Assembly (NCBI GenBank): GCA_023433515.1
Contig: JAEZCN010000210.1
Coordinates: forward strand, 1 to 9,997
Length of the DNA: 9,997 bases
Origin: Pseudomonadota bacterium
GTDB lineage: Bacteria; Pseudomonadota; Gammaproteobacteria; Steroidobacterales; Steroidobacteraceae
Reading direction: 5' to 3'
The position numbers were made by a program, and so were the translations under genes. Below, piece after piece: positions 1 through 5,813 of the stretch; the first letter of the stretch is position 1; the number at the start of each line of letters is the position of its first letter. The notes under the pieces were generated by a model. The model saw only the letters and a list, made by a program, of their open reading frames with translations. It had not been told where the DNA came from and ran no database searches.

Positions 1-1285
1 TCTTGCGTAGATAGGCGGGCGTGACCGAGAGATTGACCGCGTCGCCGATGGCCTCGTGGAAGCCGTCGTGCGCGCCGTCCTGGAACAGCATCGGCTGGTC
101 CTTGTACCAGATGTAGTAATAGACGTGGCCGAGCTCGTGGTACACCGTGAAGAGATCCTCCTCGAGCGGACGGATGCACATCTTGATGCGCACGTCGTCC
201 TGGTCGTCCATGTCCCAGGCGCTCGCGTGACAAACGACTTCGCGGTCGCGCGGGCGCGTGAACATCGAGCGCTCCCAGAACTTCTGCGGCAACGCCGGGA
301 AGCCGATCGAGGTGTAGAAACTCTCGGCCGACCGCACGATCCGGTGCGCGTCCCATTTCTGCGCCTGCAGCTGGCGATCCGCCGATTCGATGCTCGCGGC
401 CGGATAGGGCTTGAGCAGGTCGTCGTAGATACGGTGCCACTGCTGCGCCCACATGTTGCCGAACAGGTGCGCGGGCACGGGCTTGCCGTCCGGAACCTTG
501 TCCTTGCCATAGCGCTGCGCGAGGCGCTTGCGCGCGTAGCAGTGCAGGCCCTCGTACAGCGGTTTCACCTGTTCGTAGAGTCGCGCGGCTTCCTTCTCGA
601 ACGCCGCCGCGTCCATGTCGTAACGCGACTTCCACAACACGCCGACGTCCTCGAATCCGAGTTCGCGCGCGCCCTCGTTCGCGAGCTCGACGAAGCGCTC
701 GTACTTCGGGCGCATGGGGCGCGAGATCGAGTGCCAGCCGGCCCAGGCCTCGGTGAGCGCTTCGTAGTTGCGGCTGGTCGCGAGGACTTCGCTGAGCTCG
801 TCGAGGTTCCTGCAGCCACGCTTGCCTTCGGGACCGTCCGGGCAATACTTGCCCTCGCCGTACATCGCCTCGAGGTTCGCGGAGATGTCCGCGAGCTCCG
901 CGCGCTTGGCGGCATCGCTGGGCGCGGGCGCGCTCACGCCGAGCTTGATCAGCTTCAGCGACCGGTCGACCGAGGGATCGAGCTTCGCGCCGTCGAACTT
1001 CTTCGCCTCCGCCGCCTTGCGGCTGAAGAACTCCATGGAGCGTTCGGTCGCGCGCGCATTCAGGAACTGCGTATCGACGGTGATGTTGGTCGCCTGCGTG
1101 AAGCCCGCGGCGCTCGCCTCCCGGCTGATCGCGGTGAACTCGCTGTTCACGTCCTTGATGAACTGCGCGCCGTCGCCGAGGACCGGAGGTTTGGGGCCTT
1201 CGTTGGCGGGACAGCCCGCGAGCAGGATGGCGGTGGCGGCAATGACAATTGCGGCGGCGCCGCGGAAGTAGTTAGTGGAGCTCAT
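1..1285 (-). CDS. M2-family dipeptidyl carboxypeptidase (ACE-like) lipoprotein, 3' end cut by window edge
   Basis: This is a zinc metallopeptidase of family M2, the family of angiotensin-converting enzyme, which removes dipeptides from peptide C-termini. 428 codons are visible; family members usually exceed 600 residues, so the C-terminal part lies outside the window. The N-terminus has a hydrophobic segment ending in a lipobox LAGC (residues 22-25), predicting a lipoprotein facing the periplasm. The zinc site is HELGH at 383-387, with the third ligand Glu411 in FHEAIGD. The 28-residue spacing equals that of human ACE, and by chance so does the numbering. VCHASAWD upstream and YKDQP after the zinc motif are also ACE hallmarks. 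The start ATG overlaps the stop of the peptide transporter gene by four bases and has GGAG seven bases upstream, which fixes the start and suggests translational coupling. Substrates are unknown. The family call is very secure. Confidence 0.95.
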   Translation of the reverse strand, partial: MSSTNYFRGAAAIVIAATAILLAGCPANEGPKPPVLGDGAQFIKDVNSEFTAISREASAAGFTQATNITVDTQFLNARATERSMEFFSRKAAEAKKFDGAKLDPSVDRSLKLIKLGVSAPAPSDAAKRAELADISANLEAMYGEGKYCPDGPEGKRGCRNLDELSEVLATSRNYEALTEAWAGWHSISRPMRPKYERFVELANEGARELGFEDVGVLWKSRYDMDAAAFEKEAARLYEQVKPLYEGLHCYARKRLAQRYGKDKVPDGKPVPAHLFGNMWAQQWHRIYDDLLKPYPAASIESADRQLQAQKWDAHRIVRSAESFYTSIGFPALPQKFWERSMFTRPRDREVVCHASAWDMDDQDDVRIKMCIRPLEEDLFTVYHELGHVYYYIWYKDQPMLFQDGAHDGFHEAIGDAVNLSVTPAYLRK

Positions 1286-2817
1286 TTGTGTTCTCCGATC
1301 CAGCCGCGCAGTCCGCGCGAGATGAGCAGGATGAGTATTCCGGCGCCGACGCCGACCAGCGCCATCACGAGGAACTGTCCGGGCAGATCGGCGGCCTGCG
1401 AGCCGCCGACGTGGCCTCCGGCCAGTCCCGCGATCAGGTTGCCGATCGCGGAACCGAGGAACCAGATGCCCATCATCTGACCGACGAACTTCGGCGGCGA
1501 CAGCTTGGTGACGTTCGACAGGCCCACGGGCGAGAGACACAGCTCGCCGAACGTGTGGATCAGGTAGGCGAGCAGCAGCCAGGTCGGGCCCACCTTCCCG
1601 TTCGTCGACACCACGAGCTCCGCGGCCCACATCATCACGAGGAAGCCGACGCCGAGGAACACGAGGCCGAGGCCCATCTTCGCCGGCGCGGACGGATCGA
1701 GATTACGCGCGCCGAGCGCCACCCAGAGCCAAGCGAAGAACGGCGCGAAGATGATGATGCACAACGGGTTGATCGACTGGTACCAGGCCGCGGGATGCAC
1801 GCTTTCCGGGAACCACGAGCCGAGCAACGAGCGGTCGGTGTAATCCTGCGCGAACAGGTTGAACGTGGTCGCCTGTTGCTCGAATCCGCCCCAGAAGATC
1901 ACGGCGCACAGGAAGAAGATCGCGATCACGCCGACGCGCTTGCGCTCCGCGTTCGTGAGGCCCGCGAACAGCAGCACGTAACCGAAGAAGAACACGGCCA
2001 GCGCGAGCATTGCCGCGCCGAAGTACTGGGCGAGCTCGGTGATCGGCACCGGGCTGCCCTTGAAGAACATCCACGCGATGATCGCGGCGAGCACGGCGAA
2101 GCCGCCCCACACGATCTGCCAGCGACGCTTCTGCGTGGCCGGATCCGCTGCCTGCGGCGGCGCGCCGGCGCCGTCGAGCCAGCGGCCCGTGAAGCGGAAC
2201 AGCACCACGCCTAACAACATGAACAGGCCGCAGCAGAAGAAGCCGCCGCGCCAGTTCCAGGCTTCGCCGATCGTGCCCGCGACCAGCGGCGAGACGAACG
2301 CGCCGAGATTGATGCCCATGTAGAAGATCGAGAAACCGGCATCGCGTCGCGCGCCCGGCTGGCCTTCGTACAACGAACCGACCATCGCGGAAACGTTCGG
2401 CTTCAGGAGACCCACGCCTACGACAATGACTGCGAGGCCGAGGTAGAACACCGGCGCCGAAGCGGGCAATGCGAGGATGAAATTGCCCGCGGCGATGATC
2501 AGGCCGCCCCAGAACACCGCGTTGCGCTGGCCGATCAGTCGATCCGCGATCCAGCCGCCGGGCACGCAGCCGAGGTACACCGAGCCCGCGTACAAACCAT
2601 AAACCGCGCCCGCCGTTTCCTTGTCGAGACCGAATCCCGGATTCGCGGAACTGGTCGCCGCCACGAGGAACAGCACCAGCAACGCGCGCATTCCGTAGTA
2701 GGTGAAGCGCTCGAAGAACTCCGTGCCGAAAAGGGTTACCAGTCCGAAGGGATGGCCGAGAAACGTCTGCTTCGGCTGCGCCAGCGGATCGCCGGCGGCC
2801 GTCGTCGGATCACTCAT
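1282..2817 (-). CDS. POT/PTR-family proton-dependent di/tripeptide transporter
   Basis: This is a 511-residue inner-membrane symporter of the major facilitator superfamily, POT (PTR2) family, like E. coli DtpA. It takes up di- and tripeptides with protons. Visible signatures are the TM1 motif ExxERFxYY at residues 33-41 (FFERFTYYG), Lys139 in GLLKPN on TM4, the PTR2 signature FYMGINLGAF starting at 165, and GELCLSPVG with the conserved TM10 Glu425. The Lys and TM10 Glu are known in this family to take part in proton and peptide coupling. Many hydrophobic helices span the length, with a hydrophilic linker near residues 213-230, as expected between the six-helix halves. The start ATG has a modest AGGG eight bases upstream. 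Its TGA overlaps the ATG of the M2 peptidase gene, and tatC lies 138 bases upstream on the same strand. Function class is secure; exact peptide preference is not visible. Confidence 0.95.
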   Translation of the reverse strand: MSDPTTAAGDPLAQPKQTFLGHPFGLVTLFGTEFFERFTYYGMRALLVLFLVAATSSANPGFGLDKETAGAVYGLYAGSVYLGCVPGGWIADRLIGQRNAVFWGGLIIAAGNFILALPASAPVFYLGLAVIVVGVGLLKPNVSAMVGSLYEGQPGARRDAGFSIFYMGINLGAFVSPLVAGTIGEAWNWRGGFFCCGLFMLLGVVLFRFTGRWLDGAGAPPQAADPATQKRRWQIVWGGFAVLAAIIAWMFFKGSPVPITELAQYFGAAMLALAVFFFGYVLLFAGLTNAERKRVGVIAIFFLCAVIFWGGFEQQATTFNLFAQDYTDRSLLGSWFPESVHPAAWYQSINPLCIIIFAPFFAWLWVALGARNLDPSAPAKMGLGLVFLGVGFLVMMWAAELVVSTNGKVGPTWLLLAYLIHTFGELCLSPVGLSNVTKLSPPKFVGQMMGIWFLGSAIGNLIAGLAGGHVGGSQAADLPGQFLVMALVGVGAGILILLISRGLRGWIGEHK

Positions 2818-2839
2818 GTTTTATGCCCTGATTCTTGTG

Positions 2840-2853
2840 GACGCTGCTGCGTC
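2840..2853 (-). promoter_or_regulatory. Small hairpin in the leader of the peptide transporter gene
   Basis: GACGC-TGCT-GCGTC can form a five-pair stem with a four-base loop, 22 bases before the transporter start codon. No T-run follows on the minus strand, so it is not a standard terminator. The 138-base gap around it (2818-2955) shows no recognisable promoter or strong terminator to my eye, so read-through from tatC remains possible. The hairpin may be chance in GC-rich DNA. Confidence 0.25.
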
Positions 2854-2955
2854 GCGATGGGCCCGAGTCTGACCCAAGGGCACGGGCGCCAGCAAGGAAA
2901 ACGCCGGTCCCGTAGGGCTCTGTTCGATGCGCGGCCCAGAGGTCGGGCTCACAGG

Positions 2956-3750
2956 TCAGGCCTGCGCTTCTTCCTTTTCCTTCGCTTTCTCTTCGGCTTC
3001 CTGGGCCTCGCGCCGCATCTTCTGCATCAGGCGCGCCATGACGAGACCACCCTCGTAGAGCAGGTACATCGGAACGGCCATGATGATCTGTGAAATGGCG
3101 TCGGGCGGCGTGAGGAAGGCGGCGACGATGAAAATGCCGATGAGCACGTACCCACGGTTCCTGCCGAGCTTGTCCACGTCGACCAGACCGGTGAGCACCA
3201 GCAGCACGACGGCCACGGGCACCTCGAACGCGACGCCGAACGCGAAGAACATCGTGAGCACGAAGTCGAGATAAGCCGCGATGTCGGGCGCGTACGTGAC
3301 ACCGCCCGGGGTCGTGCCGATCAGGAACGGGAACATGACCGGAAACACGACGAAATACGCGAATACCACGCCGCTGTAGAAGAGCAACACCGAGGAAACC
3401 AGCAGCGGCACCGCGAAGCGCTTCTCGCGCCGGTACAGGCCGGGAGCGACGAATGCCCAGATCTGGTAGAGCACCACCGGCATCGCGATGAACAGCGCAA
3501 CGTAGAACGACACCTTGAAAGGGGTCATGAACGTGGAAACGACACCCGTCGCGAGCAACGTGCTGCCTTCCGGCAGTTTGTCGATCAGCGGCTGGGCGAT
3601 GATCGCGAACAGCTCGTTGGCGAAGATCGCGGCGGGGATGAACGCGATGAACAGCGCGACCAGGGCTTTCAGCAGGCGGTTGCGCAGCTCCAGCAGGTGC
3701 GACATGAGCGTGCCTTCGGCGAGCTGTTCCTCCTTGTTGTCCTCGGTCAC
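2956..3750 (-). CDS. tatC: Sec-independent protein translocase subunit TatC
   Basis: TatC is the six-helix membrane core of the twin-arginine translocase and, with TatB, recognises the twin-arginine signal peptide of folded proteins. The 264-residue product matches E. coli TatC throughout: SHLLELRNRLL with Glu21 (E. coli Glu15), WAFVAPGLYRREKR with Phe100 and Glu109 (E. coli Phe94 and Glu103), FAYFVVFP, the FGVAFEVPVA helix and LTPPDAISQ. The C-terminal tail is charged (KEKEEAQA). I take the start as GTG at 3750, which overlaps the tatB stop as GTGA and has GGAG eight bases upstream. An in-frame ATG at residue 16 (MSHLLEL) is a possible shorter start. The four-base overlap with tatB suggests coupled synthesis of the TatBC receptor. 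The peptide transporter gene follows after 138 bases. Confidence 0.98.
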   Translation of the reverse strand: MTEDNKEEQLAEGTLMSHLLELRNRLLKALVALFIAFIPAAIFANELFAIIAQPLIDKLPEGSTLLATGVVSTFMTPFKVSFYVALFIAMPVVLYQIWAFVAPGLYRREKRFAVPLLVSSVLLFYSGVVFAYFVVFPVMFPFLIGTTPGGVTYAPDIAAYLDFVLTMFFAFGVAFEVPVAVVLLVLTGLVDVDKLGRNRGYVLIGIFIVAAFLTPPDAISQIIMAVPMYLLYEGGLVMARLMQKMRREAQEAEEKAKEKEEAQA

Positions 3751-4220
3751 GGCTTCTGCTCCGGCGCGGCCGGCGGAGTAGTTAGGTCAAGCTGCTGCTG
3801 CGCGGTGGACTCGGCCGGTTCGACCGGCTCGACAGGCTCGACGGGCGCGCTGGTTTCCCGCGCCGCCTGGCGGTGCGAGGAATGCATGTGGTGATCGGGT
3901 GGATAGAACTCTTCTTCCGGTTCCGCGGCGGGTGCGGCCGGAGCAGGCGAGTCGCTCGCGGGCGCGGAAGGGGTGGGCTGCGATGCCTGCGGGCCCGCCC
4001 GCGGATCGAGCGACGTATCGATGCCCGGATCGATCTTCATCTTGGTCTCGAGGTTGTGAGCCTCTTCCTCGAGCTGCTCGCGGAACTGGCGCGCCATCGC
4101 GCGCGCGCGGCCGACCCAGCGCCCGATCTGCTGCGCGAGCTTCGGCAGTTTCTCCGGCCCGAGCACGATCAGCGCGAGCGCGAAGATCAGCAGGAGTTCT
4201 GTGAATCCAACCTCGAACAT
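3747..4220 (-). CDS. tatB: Sec-independent protein translocase subunit TatB
   Basis: TatB partners TatC in the twin-arginine signal-peptide receptor. The 157-residue protein has the standard layout: a short N-terminal membrane helix (residues 5-21) with Glu8, the Gly21-Pro22 hinge, a charged amphipathic helix (about 24-60), then a disordered tail. MFEVGFTELLL followed by LGPEKLP is diagnostic of TatB rather than TatA. The tail is Pro/Ala-rich and has two oddities: a histidine cluster DHHMHSSH (109-116), and a repeated EPV unit (127-136) encoded by a nine-base tandem repeat. It lies 63 bases after tatA and overlaps tatC by four bases. The ribosome-binding sequence is weak (GGCGGAA) and falls inside a GC-rich hairpin just before the ATG. 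Identity is secure; the role of the tail is unknown. Confidence 0.97.
   Translation of the reverse strand: MFEVGFTELLLIFALALIVLGPEKLPKLAQQIGRWVGRARAMARQFREQLEEEAHNLETKMKIDPGIDTSLDPRAGPQASQPTPSAPASDSPAPAAPAAEPEEEFYPPDHHMHSSHRQAARETSAPVEPVEPVEPAESTAQQQLDLTTPPAAPEQKP
3811..3846 (-). repeat. Nine-base tandem repeat, four units, inside tatB
   Basis: Four imperfect units of the type TCGACNGGC (TCGGCCGGT, TCGACCGGC, TCGACAGGC, TCGACGGGC) run in frame and encode on the minus strand the EPV-EPV-EPA stretch in the TatB tail (around residues 125-137). Whole-codon units mean that slippage would change tail length without a frameshift. Confidence 0.8.
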
Positions 4221-4228
4221 GGAATGTT

Positions 4229-4242
4229 CCGCCGCGCGGCGG
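4229..4242 (-). promoter_or_regulatory. GC-rich perfect palindrome covering the tatB ribosome-binding site
   Basis: CCGCCGCGCGGCGG is its own reverse complement. As RNA it gives a five-pair GC stem with a GCGC loop, ending eight bases before the tatB ATG. The only Shine-Dalgarno-like bases for tatB (GGCGGAA) are in its 3' arm. It could restrain tatB translation or stabilise the end of tatA mRNA. No T-run follows, so it is not a typical terminator. The function is inferred only. Confidence 0.4.
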
Positions 4243-4283
4243 GATCAGGTGAAGGCGAACAAGGGCAGGCGCGGCGAATCGCG

Positions 4284-4514
4284 TCAGGCCTTGTGCTCGC
4301 TCTTCTCCGCGTTCTGCGGTTTCGCGGCATCGAACTCGGCATCGGCCTTGAGCTGCTTGACCGACTCCTCGGCGTCGCCGTCGTTCATCGACTTCTTGAA
4401 GCCGCGAACCGCACTGCCGAGATCGGAGCCGATCGTCTTGAGCTTCTTGGCCCCGAAGATGAGCAGTACGACGACCAGAATGACGATCAGTTCTTTGAAT
4501 CCAATTGGGCCCAT
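4284..4514 (-). CDS. tatA: Sec-independent protein translocase subunit TatA
   Basis: TatA is the small, abundant Tat subunit that assembles at the TatBC receptor to let folded proteins cross the inner membrane. The 76-residue product has the N-terminal membrane helix, the FGAKKL hinge (20-25), the amphipathic helix IGSDLGSAVRGFKK and the invariant Phe39, all aligned position for position with E. coli TatA. It has Glu at position 8, where E. coli TatA has Gln; Glu8 is typical of TatB. Upstream of the ATG is a strong AGGAG with six-base spacing, in contrast to the weak site of tatB, in keeping with the known need for excess TatA. Upstream, a TATCAT box (4550-4555) could be a -10 element, but its -35 is poor. 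GGGCTC...GAGCCC (4530-4547) forms a small leader hairpin. The gene is probably first in tatABC, 111 bases after dtd. Confidence 0.98.
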   Translation of the reverse strand: MGPIGFKELIVILVVVLLIFGAKKLKTIGSDLGSAVRGFKKSMNDGDAEESVKQLKADAEFDAAKPQNAEKSEHKA

Positions 4515-4625
4515 GACCCGCTCCTGTGGGGGCTCGATGAAGAGCCCGGATGATAAGTCAACAGAGGCTGCAAACCTACGAAAGTTCGTGCCGGCGAGAC
4601 TCGCATCACGCGCGCCGGGAATGCG

Positions 4626-5069
4626 TTAAGTCCTTGTCCGAAGCCAGAATGTGACCGGCCCGTCGTTCACGAGTTCGACATGCATGTGTGCTCCGAACTC
4701 GCCCGTCGCGACCTCGCTGTGGCGCGTACGCGCCAGGTCCAGGACCTGCGAGAAAAGGGCGCGCGCCCGCTCGGGTTCCTCCGCGGTGCTGAATCCCGGC
4801 CGGGTGCCCTTGTGCGTGTCCGCGGCGAGCGTGAACTGCGGCACGAGCAGCAGTCCCGCGCCGATGTCGCGCAACGACAGGTTCATGCGCCCGGCCTCGT
4901 CCTCGAAGATGCGGTACGTGAGCACGCGTTCCAGCAGGCGTTCTCCCTGCGCGAGATCGTCGCCCTTCTCGATGCCGATCAGGGCAAGGATGCCGCGGCC
5001 GATCGCACCGACCTTGCGCGTTTCCACCGTGACGGAAGCCCTGCTCACCCGCTGAATCAATGCGATCAC
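4626..5069 (-). CDS. dtd: D-aminoacyl-tRNA deacylase (DTD)
   Basis: This cytoplasmic proofreading enzyme hydrolyses D-aminoacyl-tRNAs, and also Gly-tRNA(Ala), freeing tRNA charged with the wrong substrate. From the GTG at 5069 the protein is 147 residues (E. coli 145) and starts IALIQRVSRASVTV after the initiator, as the family does. The active-site motifs are PQFTLAADT (77-85; E. coli has SQFTL) and NDGPVTFWL (135-143), whose Gly-Pro pair provides the D-chiral selection between subunits. The frame stays open to a TTG at 5105, but the extra 12 residues do not fit the family, so GTG is preferred. A possible promoter (TTGGGC, 17 bases, CACAAT) ends seven bases before the GTG, so the message could be nearly leaderless. 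It lies divergent from the cytochrome gene and upstream of tatA on the same strand. Confidence 0.96.
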   Translation of the reverse strand: MIALIQRVSRASVTVETRKVGAIGRGILALIGIEKGDDLAQGERLLERVLTYRIFEDEAGRMNLSLRDIGAGLLLVPQFTLAADTHKGTRPGFSTAEEPERARALFSQVLDLARTRHSEVATGEFGAHMHVELVNDGPVTFWLRTRT

Positions 5070-5076
5070 GGTTCCG

Positions 5077-5105
5077 ATTGTGCACGGTGGCAATTGCGCG
5101 CCCAA
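5077..5105 (-). promoter_or_regulatory. Possible sigma-70 promoter for dtd
   Basis: On the minus strand a TTGGGC hexamer (5100-5105) and CACAAT (5077-5082) are 17 bases apart. They match the consensus at 3/6 and 4/6 positions. The expected transcription start falls at or next to the GTG start codon of dtd. This is by eye and weak. Confidence 0.3.
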
Positions 5106-5116
5106 GTCCTTAATAT
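5088..5116 (+). promoter_or_regulatory. Possible sigma-70 promoter for the diheme cytochrome gene
   Basis: TAATAT (5111-5116) is a rare AT-rich hexamer in this GC-rich DNA. TGGCAA (5088-5093), 17 bases upstream, is a poor -35 (3/6). A start near 5123 would give a leader of about 33 bases. The site interleaves with the candidate dtd promoter on the other strand, so the two genes may compete or share a regulator. Confidence 0.35.
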
Positions 5117-5155
5117 CGCGGCCTGTTTTTGCCAGCCTCGGGGCGTTTTCAAGTC

Positions 5156-5797
5156 ATGGCATCTCGCGTTCGGTCGATCGTCTCCCTGTCCGTTCTCGTT
5201 GCAGCTCTCGCGCCGTTCGCGACCCAGGCCCAGACCCCGGAATCCGCCGGCGACGCCAAGCGCGGCCAGGCCCTGGCCTACACCTGCAACGGCTGCCACG
5301 CGATCCCTAACTACAAGAACGCCTACCCGACGTACTCCGTGCCGAAGTTGCGCGGCCAGCGTCCGGAATACCTCGTGGCGGCGCTCAAGGCCTACCGCAG
5401 CGGCGAACGTTCGCACGGCACGATGCACGCGCAGGCCGTTTCGATGAACGACCAGGACATGGCCGACATCGCCGTGTATCTCGCCGGCCCGAACGTGCTG
5501 ACCGAATCGAAGAGCGACACGCCCGCGGCCAATCGTCCGAAGTCGAGCGAGACCTGCCTGCCGTGCCACGGCTCGAACGGCGTCGGCATCGACCCGACGT
5601 TCCCGACCATCGCGGGTCAGCACCGGGACTACCTCGCGCGCGCGCTGATCGACTACAAGAAGGGCGGCCGCAAGAACGCCATCATGGCGGCGCCGAGCGC
5701 GACGCTCACCGCGAAGGACGTCGAGGAGCTCGCGGCCTACTTCGCGTCGCTGCCGGGTCTCGAGACCGTCCAGAAGAACCAGGTCGCGGCGAAGTGA
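5156..5797 (+). CDS. Periplasmic diheme cytochrome c, c4-like
   Basis: This secreted electron carrier has two c-type heme domains. From the ATG at 5156 it is 213 residues. The Sec signal peptide (positive MASRVR, then a hydrophobic stretch) is probably cut after TQA at residue 25; there is no twin-arginine motif, as expected since c-type heme is attached after Sec export. Heme-binding motifs are CNGCH (44-48) and CLPCH (134-138). Likely distal Met ligands are Met90 and Met177, each in the usual place before the helix ending in an AVYLA/AAYFA sequence. The two-domain plan of about 190 mature residues resembles cytochrome c4, which feeds terminal oxidases. The frame extends upstream to a TTG at 5129, but the ATG gives the better signal peptide. 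No clear Shine-Dalgarno is visible. Its redox partners are not encoded in the window. Confidence 0.92.
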   Translation: MASRVRSIVSLSVLVAALAPFATQAQTPESAGDAKRGQALAYTCNGCHAIPNYKNAYPTYSVPKLRGQRPEYLVAALKAYRSGERSHGTMHAQAVSMNDQDMADIAVYLAGPNVLTESKSDTPAANRPKSSETCLPCHGSNGVGIDPTFPTIAGQHRDYLARALIDYKKGGRKNAIMAAPSATLTAKDVEELAAYFASLPGLETVQKNQVAAK

Positions 5798-5813
5798 ATC
5801 GCCGCAACCGCGG

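Noticed and set aside
56..1480. 474-codon open frame on the plus strand
   Set aside because: It is antisense to the M2 peptidase and the end of the transporter gene. Its protein is Arg/Val/Glu-rich without any family motif, while the opposite strand encodes an intact ACE zinc site.
1288..2214. 308-codon plus-strand frame
   Set aside because: It is a shadow of the POT transporter: low-complexity Arg/Glu/His composition, no motif and complete overlap with a well-supported gene.
4530..4547. GGGCTC...GAGCCC hairpin as a terminator after dtd
   Set aside because: No T-run follows on the minus strand and it lies only 15 bases before the tatA start, so it is at most a leader structure.
4606..5085. 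Second minus-strand frame over dtd
   Set aside because: It is a shadow frame, Arg/His/Gly-rich, with no DTD motif.
5089..5102. Sigma-54 type promoter (TGGCA...TTGC) upstream of the cytochrome gene
   Set aside because: The GG and GC elements are not ten bases apart as sigma-54 needs.
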